Source: Herbidospora yilanensis
Lineage (GTDB): Bacteria; Actinomycetota; Actinomycetes; Streptosporangiales; Streptosporangiaceae
DNA: 64,000 nt
Assembly: GCF_001570565.1 (NCBI RefSeq)
Contig: NZ_BBXE01000045.1
Span: 1 to 64,000, forward strand
Direction of reading: 5' to 3'
The notes under the pieces are model-generated. The model had not been told where the DNA came from and did not search any database. It saw only the letters and a list, made by a program, of their open reading frames with translations. Made by a program: the position numbers and the translations under genes. Below are positions 37,179 through 45,181 of this stretch, piece after piece. Each line of letters begins with the position of its first letter. Position 1 is the stretch's first letter.

Positions 37179-38042
37179 ATGGCAGAGAAGGACACCGCCG
37201 CACCTCGTCGCCGCCGCCTCGGTCAGCAACTTCGCCGCCTCAGAGAGGCGACCGGCAAAACCGGCGCGCAAGTGGCAGGCCCTCTGGGCTGGTCCGCCGC
37301 GAAGGTAAGCCGTATCGAGACCGCACAGACCATGCCGAGCGAGGCTGACATCACCGCACTTGTATCTGCGTATGGTGCCGATGACGCCGCACTCGTGCAT
37401 GCTCTCAAGCTCCGGCAGGATGCCGCCCAAAAGGGCTGGTGGGAGCCATACAGCGAATCCATGCCACAGGGATTCGTCTCCTATCTGGGACTTGAGGCCG
37501 ACGCCGAGGAGATGCGGAACTGGGAGCCGATGGTGCTGCCCGGCCTGCTGCAGACCTCGGCCTACGCCCGAACGTTGATGGGGCAGCACATGCAGCCCAT
37601 CGCACCGATCCCCAAGACGTGGCTGAACGACCGAGTCGAGGTGCGAGAACGCCGGCAGGAGATCCTCCTGCACGGTCCCAAACCGCTGCGGCTGCGGGTC
37701 GTCTTCGAAGAATCGCTGCTCCGCCGAGATGTCGGCGGAGCCGAGGTGATGGGCGAGCAGCTGGAGAAGCTGGTCGACGTCTCCGAATTCGATCACATCG
37801 AGATCAGGGTCATTTCCACGTCAACGCCGCTGCCGGTGACCACCGGCCCGTTCGTTCACTTCACGTTCCCCGACTTCCCGGACATCGTGTACCTCGAAGA
37901 TCTCGAAGGATCACGCTTCCTGGAGGACGCGGAAGAGGTCTTCAGATACGAGCGAGCTTTCGATCATCTGATGGGAGTGGCCCTAGACGCCGCCGCTTCC
38001 AGGCGGGCGATCAAGGACGCAGCGGCGTTCTGGCATGGTTAG
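37179..38042 (+). CDS. WhiJ-like XRE regulator with DUF5753
   Basis: A 287-residue protein. An N-terminal helix-turn-helix (about 18-75, RLREATGKTGAQVAGPLGWS and KVSRIETAQ) is followed by a DUF5753 domain (about 95-280, with MVLPGLLQTSAYAR and RVVFEESLL). Such proteins pair with DUF397 proteins in Streptomyces-type development and antibiotic regulation (WhiJ systems). The ATG at 37179 has GGAGGGG 5 nt upstream; a frame from 37158 is less likely. Confidence 0.9.
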   Translation: MAEKDTAAPRRRRLGQQLRRLREATGKTGAQVAGPLGWSAAKVSRIETAQTMPSEADITALVSAYGADDAALVHALKLRQDAAQKGWWEPYSESMPQGFVSYLGLEADAEEMRNWEPMVLPGLLQTSAYARTLMGQHMQPIAPIPKTWLNDRVEVRERRQEILLHGPKPLRLRVVFEESLLRRDVGGAEVMGEQLEKLVDVSEFDHIEIRVISTSTPLPVTTGPFVHFTFPDFPDIVYLEDLEGSRFLEDAEEVFRYERAFDHLMGVALDAAASRRAIKDAAAFWHG

Positions 38043-38074
38043 GGTGTCAGGCGCGGAAATGGATGTCGGTCTAC

Positions 38075-38269
38075 ATGGACATGAGCAGGGCTGTCTGGCG
38101 TAAGAGTTCGTTCAGCGGGACCGCGCAGTGCGTGGAGGTGGCGCGGCTCGATGAACAACACGTGGGCGTGCGTGACAGCAAGAATGAGTCGGGCCCTGCG
38201 CTCATCTTCACGCCGCAGGAGTGGCGCGCCTTCGTCGGGGGCGTCAAGAACGGCGAGTTTGACCTGTAA
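38075..38269 (+). CDS. DUF397 protein (copy 1)
   Basis: A 64-residue DUF397 protein: VWRKSSFSG, CVEVARL, VRDSKNESGPALIFTPQEW and a final GEFDL are the family hallmarks. It directly follows the WhiJ-like gene and is probably its partner. An upstream in-frame ATG at 38063 is possible; the family length favours 38075. Cys is the only thiol. Confidence 0.85.
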   Translation: MDMSRAVWRKSSFSGTAQCVEVARLDEQHVGVRDSKNESGPALIFTPQEWRAFVGGVKNGEFDL

Positions 38270-38338
38270 GTTATCTATGTTCCGGTTGTGCCGAATGAGG
38301 TATTGCTGGACTACATAGTGACGTTTGAGGCATTGAGC

Positions 38339-38392
38339 GGCCCATCCCCTTTTCGTCATTCTTGGGGTGACCAAGACGAAAAGGGGTGGGCC
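38339..38392 (+). promoter_or_regulatory. long hairpin covering the RBS of DUF397 copy 2
   Basis: The left arm 38339-38357 pairs with the right arm 38375-38392 (GACGAAAAGGGGTGGGCC) over 18 bp with one bulged A. The right arm contains the AAGGGG ribosome site, and the GTG start follows at once. This should block translation unless opened. Confidence 0.75.
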
Positions 38393-38593
38393 GTGTCGAG
38401 TGTCGACATGTCCGATGCCGTCTGGCAGAAGAGCAGCTTTAGCGGTCAGTCCAACTGTGTTGAAGTGGCTCGGCTGGCAGGGAGTTACACCGCCGTCAGA
38501 AACAGTCGGGACCCTGACGGGCCTGTACTGGTGTTCACCGAAGCCGAGTGGAACGCCTTCCTCCAGGGTTTGGCGGTTGGAGAGTTCGACTGA
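38393..38593 (+). CDS. DUF397 protein (copy 2)
   Basis: A 66-residue DUF397 protein (AVWQKSSFSG, NCVEVARL, VRNSRDPDGPVLVFTEAEW, VGEFD). The GTG at 38393 has AAGGGG upstream inside a long hairpin; an internal ATG at 38408 would give 61 residues. It lies 123 nt after copy 1 and is followed by a terminator, closing the unit. Confidence 0.83.
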   Translation: MSSVDMSDAVWQKSSFSGQSNCVEVARLAGSYTAVRNSRDPDGPVLVFTEAEWNAFLQGLAVGEFD

Positions 38594-38606
38594 GGCTGAC
38601 GTGAAG

Positions 38607-38648
38607 CGGCCCGCATCCTCGGTGGGGAGGAAGCGGGCCGTTCTTTTT
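38607..38648 (+). terminator. intrinsic terminator of the XRE/DUF397 unit
   Basis: CGGCCCGC pairs with GCGGGCCG, followed by TTCTTTTT. Confidence 0.88.
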
Positions 38649-39037
38649 GCGGCGGGCCGTAAGCCCCATTGGGGTTAGGTAAATATCACTACAAACCGTC
38701 AAGTGTCGCTGTTACGCTGGATGTAGGGGTAATCCAGATCGATACCTGAGGTGATGTATGCCCCACGGGTCACCGTCATAAGTCGGCGCTTCTTTCCATG
38801 ACCTGGATTCGGCAAATGGCGGATCTGCTGGATTTCCCACCTGAAACGCGTTGCCCATGACTCGTTCGGTCTTCCGAAGCGGGCATGAGAATGATCTTGA
38901 TGATGCCCGTGGTGAAAGCCCGCGAGGAACGACTCAGTTCGCAAGCGCGCTTTCCACTGTTCCAAAGACGAGGCAGGGGCGGCGCTGGTCTGCGACGCGG
39001 TTCCGGGAACCGGTCGCCTAGATTGGGGGCTGAGCCA
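38649..39037. other. gene-free stretch inside the DUF397 island
   Basis: About 390 bp of reduced GC. Small hairpins (CCCC-att-GGGG near 38664; CTGGAT/ATCCAG at 38717-38737) are visible, and the 3' end carries the promoter and palindrome of DUF397 copy 3. Frames on both strands look non-coding; this could be the scar of a lost regulator gene. Confidence 0.45.
38992..39024 (+). promoter_or_regulatory. palindrome and -10 box before DUF397 copy 3
   Basis: CGGTTCC-G-GGAACCG (38998-39012) is flanked by GCGAC and GTCGC, extending the symmetry with one unmatched base. TAGATT (39019-39024) follows and may be the -10, so the palindrome covers the -35/spacer zone. Confidence 0.6.
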
Positions 39038-39232
39038 GTGGAAACGATCACGCCAGTCTGGAAGAAGAGCTCTTACAGCTGCGCCGGCAACTGTGTCGAG
39101 GTGGCGGATCTGGGTCTCCACGGGATTGCCGTGCGTGACAGCAAGAACCAGTCCGGTCCCGCTTTGATCTTCACCCGTCCCGAATGGGACGCCTTTCAGC
39201 AGGGAGTGAGGGACGGCGAGTTCGACTACTGA
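39038..39232 (+). CDS. DUF397 protein (copy 3)
   Basis: A 64-residue DUF397 protein (PVWKKSSYSC, NCVEVADL, VRDSKNQSGPALIFTRPEW, GEFDY). It is closest to copy 1 in the second half. The GTG at 39038 has GGGGG upstream. It has its own promoter, palindrome and terminator and lacks an adjacent XRE partner. Confidence 0.85.
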   Translation: METITPVWKKSSYSCAGNCVEVADLGLHGIAVRDSKNQSGPALIFTRPEWDAFQQGVRDGEFDY

Positions 39233-39240
39233 CCGAAACC

Positions 39241-39284
39241 AGAACGGCCCGCATCCTCTCCAGAGGACACGGGCCGTTCTCTTT
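39241..39284. terminator. terminator between DUF397 copy 3 and catalase
   Basis: AGAACGGCCCG pairs with CGGGCCGTTCT (11 bp), followed by CTTT. It separates convergent genes and may work both ways. Confidence 0.75.
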
Positions 39285-39294
39285 GGTCGGATGG

Positions 39295-40755
39295 CTAGTC
39301 GAGGCCCAGGCCCCTGGCCACGCCCTGCCCCAGGTCCTTGTGCACGTTGGTCCAGTACTCGACCACCCGCTTCTGCACCTCGGGCGTCATCTCCGGCGCC
39401 GAGGCGTGCCCGACGATGTTGCTCGTCAGGTTCGCCCGGTCCTCGTCGCTGAGCACGTTCTCCCACAACGCCCGAGGCTGCACGAAGTCGTCGTCTTCGG
39501 CGTGCGGCCGGTAGGCGGAGCGCATGATCTCGCCGGTCACGTGGTAGGTGTCGCCGGCGTACAGGTCCTCGAAGGCCGCCGGGCCGCCCATGCTGTTGGG
39601 CGCGTACACCGGGTCGGGCATGTTGGCGTAGCGCATCGCGCCGTCCCGGTTGTAGCTGTGAACCGGCACCCGCGGGGCGTTGATCGGGAGCTGCTGGTAG
39701 TTGGGCCCGATCCGGTAGCGGTGGGTGTCCGGGTACGAGAACAGCCGCCCCTGCAACATCTTGTCCGGCGACGGTCCGATCCCGGGCACGAAGTTCGACG
39801 GCTCGAACCCGGCCTGTTCGACCTCGGCGAAGTAGTTCGCGGGGTTCCGGTCAAGGGTGAACCGGCCGATCGTGATCTCCGGGTAGTCGCCGTGCGGCCA
39901 CACCTTGGTCAGGTCGAAGGGGTTGAACCGGTAGTCGGCGGCCTCCTCGAAGGGCATGATCTGCACGTTCACCGTCCATGACGGGTGGTCGCCGCGCTTG
40001 ATGGCGTCGTACAGGTCCCGGATGTGGAAGTCGGCGTCCTGGGCGATCATGGCGGTCGCCTCGGCGTCGGTGAAGTTCTTGATGCCCTGCTCGGTGCGCA
40101 GGTGGTACTTGATCCAGAACTTCTCGCCGGCCGCGTTGTACCAGAGGAACGTGTGCGAGCCGAAGCCGTGCATGTGCCGCCACGACGCCGGGGTGCCTCG
40201 GTCGCTCATCAGGAACGTCACCTGGTGCGCCGACTCGGGGGACAACGTCCAGAAGTCCCACTGCATGTTGTGGTCGCGCATGTGGTTGTCGGCGCGGCGC
40301 TTCTGGCTGTGGATGAAGTCCTGGAACTTCTGGGGGTCCCGGACGAAGAAGATGGGGGTGTTGTTGCCGACGAGGTCGTAGTTGCCCTCGTCGGTGTAGA
40401 ACTTGATCGCGAAGCCGCGCGGGTCGCGCTGGGTGTCGGCGCTGCCGAGTTCGCCGGCGACCGTCGAGAAGCGCAGGAACAGTTCGGTGCGGGCGCCCTT
40501 CTGGAAGAGCCCGGCCTTGGTGAACTGGCTGACGTCCTCGGTGATCTCCATGAACCCGTGGGCGCCGCCGCCCTTGGCGTGGACGACCCGCTCCGGCACC
40601 CTCTCCCGGTTGAACTGGGCCATCTTCTGGATCAGATAGTGGTCCTGCAGCAGAAGCGGCCCCTCGGGGCCGACGGAGAGCGAGAACTCGTCGCTCGGGG
40701 CCGGAGTGCCGGAATCCGTCGTGGTACGTGGCCTGCCATTGTTTCGGTCAGTCAT
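39295..40755 (-). CDS. katA: monofunctional haem catalase
   Basis: A 486-residue clade 3-type catalase that dismutates hydrogen peroxide. The distal His lies in RVVHAKGGGAHG (near 60), the distal Asn in LVGNNTP near 130, and the proximal haem ligand Tyr in RLFSYPDTHRYRIGPN near 345. Full length for small-subunit catalases. GGAGG precedes the ATG. A palindromic operator covers its -35 region, so peroxide- or ligand-responsive repression is likely. Confidence 0.96.
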   Translation of the reverse strand: MTDRNNGRPRTTTDSGTPAPSDEFSLSVGPEGPLLLQDHYLIQKMAQFNRERVPERVVHAKGGGAHGFMEITEDVSQFTKAGLFQKGARTELFLRFSTVAGELGSADTQRDPRGFAIKFYTDEGNYDLVGNNTPIFFVRDPQKFQDFIHSQKRRADNHMRDHNMQWDFWTLSPESAHQVTFLMSDRGTPASWRHMHGFGSHTFLWYNAAGEKFWIKYHLRTEQGIKNFTDAEATAMIAQDADFHIRDLYDAIKRGDHPSWTVNVQIMPFEEAADYRFNPFDLTKVWPHGDYPEITIGRFTLDRNPANYFAEVEQAGFEPSNFVPGIGPSPDKMLQGRLFSYPDTHRYRIGPNYQQLPINAPRVPVHSYNRDGAMRYANMPDPVYAPNSMGGPAAFEDLYAGDTYHVTGEIMRSAYRPHAEDDDFVQPRALWENVLSDEDRANLTSNIVGHASAPEMTPEVQKRVVEYWTNVHKDLGQGVARGLGLD

Positions 40756-40796
40756 CGGGTGTCCTCCAGAGCGGTCTGGTTCTCACCACCTTCCCC

Positions 40797-40833
40797 ACGC
40801 TACGTCGCTTAACTTGAACTGTTCAAGTAAGCG
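40797..40833 (-). promoter_or_regulatory. catalase promoter with palindromic operator
   Basis: On the minus strand, -35 TTGAAC and -10 TAGCGT (40797-40802) are separated by 18 nt. The -35 is part of a perfect 17-bp palindrome ACTTGAAC-A-GTTCAAGT (40812-40828), flanked by CGCTT and AAGCG that extend the symmetry. The arrangement fits a repressor. Confidence 0.75.
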
Positions 40834-40903
40834 AATTTCCCCACTTTGTCCATAAGAAGTCTCCGTAAGGCGCGAACCTTCATGAGATGGCATGCTCTGG
40901 ACC

Positions 40904-41977
40904 GTGAGACGTGCAATTGCGATGATCGCCGCCGCTGCCCTGAGTGCCGGATGCGCCGCCGCCGAGGGCGAACCGGGCGTCCAGCGCGTCAAGGCCCCTG
41001 AGCAGGCCACCCGCACGAGCCCGTCTCCGAAGCCGTCGCCGGCGAAGAAGCCGTTCACCATCGCGTTCGGCGGCGACGTGCACTTCGAGGGCATCCTGCG
41101 GACCCGGCTGAACGCCAACCCGAAGACCGCGCTCGGGCCGATCGCCAAGGTGCTGTCCAGGGCCGACATCGCGATGGTCAACCTGGAGACCGCCATCACC
41201 GAGGCGGGCACCCCGGCCCCCGGCAAGCAGTACACCTTCCGCGCTCCGGCCACCGCGCTGACCGCGCTGAAGGCCGCCGGGGTCGACGTCGCGTCGATGG
41301 CCAACAACCACGGCATGGACTACATGCAGAGCGGCCTGGACGACTCCCTCGCCGCCATCAGGAAGTCGAAGTTCCCCATCGTGGGCATCGGGCGCAACGC
41401 GACCGAGGCCTACCGGCCCTGGCGGACCGTCGTGAACGGCAACAAGGTCGCCATCATCGGCGCGACGCAGGTGCTCGACGCCGAGTTCATCTCCTCCTGG
41501 ACGGCCACCGGCTCCCAGGGCGGCCTCGCCTCGGCCAAGGAGGAGGCGCGGCTGATCCAGGCGGTCAAGAACGCCCGCAGGAACAACGACACGGTGATCG
41601 TCCACCTGCACTGGGGGACCGAGCTGCAGAAGTGCCCCAACGAGGCGCAGCTCTCGCTGGCCCCCAAGCTGGTCGCGGCGGGCGCCGACGTCGTGGTCGG
41701 CGGCCACGCCCACATCCTGCTCGGCGCCGGCTACCTCGACAACGCCTACGTCAGCTACGGCCTGGGCAACTTCGTCTTCTACAACTGGGGGCCCGACACC
41801 GGCCGTACCGGCGTGCTGACCCTGACGATCAACGGCCGCAAGGTGATGAAGGACACCTGGACCCCGGCCCGCATCAACGGCGGCGTGCCGGTCCCGGTCA
41901 CCGGGTCGGCGGGCAGGCAGGAGATCGCGTACTGGCGGTCGCTGCGCGAGTGCACGGGTCTTTCTGCCAAGCCCTGA
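40904..41977 (+). CDS. CapA-family lipoprotein (metallophosphatase fold)
   Basis: A 357-residue lipoprotein with lipobox LSAGC near residue 16 and a Pro/Ser/Lys linker. The CapA (poly-gamma-glutamate synthesis) domain follows, with FGGDVHFEG, NLETAI, ANNHGMDY, HLHWGTE and GGHAHIL motifs in order. Family members are metallophosphatase-like and act at the cell surface; no capB/capC genes are nearby, so polymer synthesis is unlikely. A GTG at 40904 gives a standard lipoprotein signal; an ATG at 40892 is also in frame. Confidence 0.82.
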   Translation: MRRAIAMIAAAALSAGCAAAEGEPGVQRVKAPEQATRTSPSPKPSPAKKPFTIAFGGDVHFEGILRTRLNANPKTALGPIAKVLSRADIAMVNLETAITEAGTPAPGKQYTFRAPATALTALKAAGVDVASMANNHGMDYMQSGLDDSLAAIRKSKFPIVGIGRNATEAYRPWRTVVNGNKVAIIGATQVLDAEFISSWTATGSQGGLASAKEEARLIQAVKNARRNNDTVIVHLHWGTELQKCPNEAQLSLAPKLVAAGADVVVGGHAHILLGAGYLDNAYVSYGLGNFVFYNWGPDTGRTGVLTLTINGRKVMKDTWTPARINGGVPVPVTGSAGRQEIAYWRSLRECTGLSAKP

Positions 41978-42033
41978 ATCTGTTGATCGGCTGGTCATGG
42001 CGCGGTAAGCCCCGGCGGCACTACCGTCTCCTC

Positions 42034-43329
42034 ATGACGCAGCGGTCCCAGTTCATTCTCGACGTCCTGCTGGCCGAGTTCGGTGAGTCCATCGGCCGCG
42101 AGCCGGGGGCGTTCCGGGCCAAGTTCCGCAAGATGGCGGCCTCCCCGTTCGCCTTCTACCGGGGCAGCGCGTGCCTGTTCTACGCCGACCTGTCGGGAGA
42201 CCTGGCCGACGACTCGTTCCTCGACGACCTGACCCGCCGCGTCTGGATCCACGGCGACCTGCACGCCGAGAACTTCGGCACCTACATGAACTCCTCGGGC
42301 CGCCTGGTCTTCAACGTGAACGACTTCGACGAGGCCTACGTCGGGCCCTACATCTGGGACCTGAAGCGGTTCGTGGCCAGCGTCGCGCTCATCGGCTACG
42401 CCAAGGCGCTGTCCGACGAGGTCATCACCGAGCTGGTACGCGAGTTCGCCGGCTCCTACCTCCACGAGCTCGCCGCCATCGCCCACGGCGGCGACGACGC
42501 CATCGGGTCGCTCACGCTGGAGACCACCAGCGGGGTCCTCCACCGGGTGCTGCAGACCGCGCGGCTGAACACGCGGGTGGCGCTGCTCGACGAGGAGACC
42601 ACGATCGAGAACTTCGAGCGCCGCTTCGCGGTCGCCGACAACCGCCACCCGGTCGACGACGCCACCCGCGACGCCGTGCTGGCCGCTTACGAGGGCTACC
42701 TGGCCACGCTGCCGCAGCCGCTCAACCCGGTGGAGCACCACGTCAAGGACGTCGTCCTGCGGCAGGGCATCGGGATCGGGTCGGCGGGGCTGCCGTCCTA
42801 CAACCTGCTGCTCGAAGGGCACACCCAGGCGCTGGAGAACGACGTCATCCTCTACATGAAGCAGGCCCAGGTCCCGGCCGTGGCCCGCTACATCGACGAC
42901 GAGAAGGTGCACGGCTACTTCAAGCACCAGGGCCACCGCACCGCCGAGTCGCAGCGCGCCCTCCAGGCCTACGCCGACTCCTGGCTCGGGTACGCCGACC
43001 TGAACGGCGTCGGCCAGCTCGTCGCCGAGGTCTCGCCCTACTCGGCAGACCTCGACTGGAGCGACGTCAACGAGCCCGCCGAGCTCGCCTCGGTGATCAC
43101 CGACCTGGGCCGCGCGGTGGCCCGCATGCACTCGGTCGCCGACGACGAGTCGAGCCACGACCTGGTCGACTTCTCCACCGAAGAGGCGATCGTCGCCGTG
43201 ATCGACGGCGACGAGGCCGAGTTCACCACGCTGCTCGTCGAGTTCGCCCACGCATACGGCGCCCGCGCCCGGCACGATCATCAGCTTTTTGTGGATCTGT
43301 TCCGCAACGGCCGATTCCCCGGTCTGTAG
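42034..43329 (+). CDS. DUF2252 protein (kinase-like fold)
   Basis: A 431-residue DUF2252 protein. WIHGDLHAENFGTY (near 70) and FNVNDFDEAYVGPY (near 92) resemble the catalytic HGDxHxxN and metal-binding DxD of aminoglycoside-phosphotransferase-type kinases. Biochemical function is unknown. TACCGT (42022-42027) lies 6 nt before the ATG, so the mRNA is probably leaderless. Confidence 0.87.
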   Translation: MTQRSQFILDVLLAEFGESIGREPGAFRAKFRKMAASPFAFYRGSACLFYADLSGDLADDSFLDDLTRRVWIHGDLHAENFGTYMNSSGRLVFNVNDFDEAYVGPYIWDLKRFVASVALIGYAKALSDEVITELVREFAGSYLHELAAIAHGGDDAIGSLTLETTSGVLHRVLQTARLNTRVALLDEETTIENFERRFAVADNRHPVDDATRDAVLAAYEGYLATLPQPLNPVEHHVKDVVLRQGIGIGSAGLPSYNLLLEGHTQALENDVILYMKQAQVPAVARYIDDEKVHGYFKHQGHRTAESQRALQAYADSWLGYADLNGVGQLVAEVSPYSADLDWSDVNEPAELASVITDLGRAVARMHSVADDESSHDLVDFSTEEAIVAVIDGDEAEFTTLLVEFAHAYGARARHDHQLFVDLFRNGRFPGL

Positions 43330-43351
43330 ATTCCCGGGCAAGATAGGGAGA

Positions 43352-44047
43352 GTGTCCAGCCAGCCCCTTGACTGTTCCGACGATTCCGCAAACTCTTCGC
43401 TTCGCCGCCGGCCGACGCAGCGCCGCAGCGCGCGCCGGGTCGAGCGCATGCTCGACGCCTGCGCCGAGCTGCTGGACGAGGTCGGCTACGACGGCCTGTC
43501 GACGACCCGGATCGCCGAGCGCGCCGATGTGGCGATCGGCTCGGTCTACCAGTTCTTCCCCGACAAACGTGCCATCAGCCAGGCTCTGACCAGGCGTAAC
43601 GTCGAGCTCTTCGTGGCCCGGGTGGGCCGCCGCTTCATCAGCGAGGAATACGGCGGCTGGTGGGACGCGGTCGACGCGATCATCGACGAGTACGTCGAGA
43701 TGCACCGCTCGGTGCCCGGCTTCAAGTCGCTGCGGTTCGGCGACGCGGTCGACCTCAACCTGCTCGACGCGGGCACCGACAACAACACCGTCATCGCCGG
43801 CCGCCTGCGCGGGCTCCTGCTGAAGGAGTTCGGGATGGCCGACAGCGAACGCCTCGACACCGCGATACTCGTCGCCGTCGAGGGCGGCGACGCCGTACTG
43901 AAACTGGCCTTCCGGCGTGATCCCGACGGTGACCCCGAGATCATCGCGGAGGCCAAGACCCTGGTGCGCAGCTATCTGTCGCGGCAACTGCGCGACTTCA
44001 ACGCGTCGGCCACCCGGGTGGCGCCTGGAGCTCGATCCGGGTCCTGA
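43352..44047 (+). CDS. TetR-family transcriptional regulator
   Basis: A 231-residue regulator. A TetR HTH (about 28-75: RMLDACAELLDEVGYDGLST, TRIAERADVAIGSVYQFF) is followed by a helical ligand domain. It probably acts on the adjacent DUF2252 gene or itself; no palindrome was identified. The GTG at 43352 has AGGGAGA immediately upstream, so the start is uncertain. Its 3' end overlaps a convergent gene by 50 bp. Confidence 0.85.
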   Translation: MSSQPLDCSDDSANSSLRRRPTQRRSARRVERMLDACAELLDEVGYDGLSTTRIAERADVAIGSVYQFFPDKRAISQALTRRNVELFVARVGRRFISEEYGGWWDAVDAIIDEYVEMHRSVPGFKSLRFGDAVDLNLLDAGTDNNTVIAGRLRGLLLKEFGMADSERLDTAILVAVEGGDAVLKLAFRRDPDGDPEIIAEAKTLVRSYLSRQLRDFNASATRVAPGARSGS

Positions 44048-44378
44048 TGAGCGCCTCGACGGCGGCCGGGTCGGGCATCGGCGTGCGCGGCACGGCCAGC
44101 GTGATGTGTTCGGGCTGCGACCGGCACGGCTGCCGCTGCGCCTTCTCGTAGCGGATCTGCGCGGCCCGCAGTTCGGCGTCGCGCAGTTCGAGGGTGCGCA
44201 TGTCGGCGCCCCTCGCGGTCCGGATGTCGTGCAACTGTGCCCTCAGCCGGAGCACCTCTTTGACGGCTTGTTCGTGGGCCTCGAAACGCGCCGCGACATA
44301 ACCCGCCAAACCGGGCAGAATCGCAGCCGCCATGAGCGCGCAGGCCACTGTGAAGGTCGTCTGCTTGGAAAGGCCCAT
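43998..44378 (-). CDS. small membrane-anchored coiled-coil protein
   Basis: A 126-residue protein with an N-terminal membrane helix (about 8-28) and a helical segment with heptad character (EAHEQAVKEVLRLRAQLHD and RDAELRAAQIRYEKA). No family is recognised. AGGAGGTGA lies 10 nt before the ATG. It overlaps the tetR gene end by 50 bp, unusual but plausible. Confidence 0.6.
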   Translation of the reverse strand: MGLSKQTTFTVACALMAAAILPGLAGYVAARFEAHEQAVKEVLRLRAQLHDIRTARGADMRTLELRDAELRAAQIRYEKAQRQPCRSQPEHITLAVPRTPMPDPAAVEALIRTRIELQAPPGWPTR

Positions 44379-44536
44379 CGCAGTCCCGTCACCTCCTGAT
44401 GAAGCTCAGGTCCCGTCAATAATGCCCATGAGCTGGAACGACACACGCTCTGTAGGTGATCTGGCGCGAATCGTTGCCGGAGGAATGCCTGCCGTTGTCC
44501 GGGCAAAGAACCTTCGCGCTCGCTAGCCTCATCCTT

Positions 44537-45067
44537 GTGGCACATGTGACGCGGGAGCAGCTTGATCGTCTGCTCGAACAGGCTCTGCTGCTCGACGACC
44601 ACGGTGCCCTCGCGAGGCGCCTCGACGACCTCGCGCAAGGGTACGAATCAGGCGAAGTATCGCGGGCCTACATCCTGGCCCTGGCCGCCGAGGAATGGCG
44701 TCAGGCGGGTCATCCCGACGCTGCGCTCGACCGCTACCGGATGGCGGCCGAAGACGACGGGGGAGACGTCAACGTCGACCCCCGGGCGGGCATCGCCGAC
44801 ACCCTCTTCGAACTCGACCGGCCCGACGAGGCCCGCGACGTGATCGAGGCCCTGCGCGCCGCCCCCTGCACCCCGGCGACCGTGCTGAACGTGGCCGAGA
44901 CCCTGGCGGCGTACGGAGACCTGGCGGGGGCCCACGAATGGGCCACCGAGGGCGTCACCGCCTGCCCCCCGGGCAACTCGCTCCGCCAGTCCCTGCTCCG
45001 CACCCGCTACCGCATCCGCATCGACCTGGGCCTCCCGGAAGACGAGCTCGACGCCCTGGCCTCCTGA
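44537..45067 (+). CDS. TPR-like helical repeat protein
   Basis: A 176-residue protein made of helix pairs resembling tetratricopeptide repeats (GHPDAALDRYRMAAED, DRPDEARDVIEALRAA, GDLAGAHEWATEG). Probably a scaffold; partners unknown. The GTG at 44537 has TAGCCT (44524-44529) exactly 7 nt upstream and no ribosome site, so it is leaderless. Confidence 0.75.
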   Translation: MAHVTREQLDRLLEQALLLDDHGALARRLDDLAQGYESGEVSRAYILALAAEEWRQAGHPDAALDRYRMAAEDDGGDVNVDPRAGIADTLFELDRPDEARDVIEALRAAPCTPATVLNVAETLAAYGDLAGAHEWATEGVTACPPGNSLRQSLLRTRYRIRIDLGLPEDELDALAS

Positions 45068-45077
45068 CGAAACAGAA

Positions 45078-45114
45078 CGGGCCGCGAGTGTACGTACACT
45101 CGCGGCCCGCTTTT
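45078..45114 (+). terminator. strong intrinsic terminator
   Basis: A 13-bp stem starting CGGGCCGCGAGTG with loop TACGTA is followed by CTTTT. The TACGTA loop is itself palindromic, so the DNA symmetry is continuous. Confidence 0.9.
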
Positions 45115-45181
45115 ATGTCGACGGCCCGCCCGCTCGCGGGGAGCGCTGGCCGGAGGCGAAAGGGAACTACGGGGAAGAAGA

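Noticed and set aside
38776-39051. Minus-strand frame in the DUF397 island
   Set aside because: No ribosome site, poor codon use, and it overlaps the start of DUF397 copy 3.
36517-39300. Toxin-antitoxin module or phage remnant
   Set aside because: XRE plus DUF397 is better explained by WhiJ-type regulation; no integrase, attachment repeats or toxin domain is visible.
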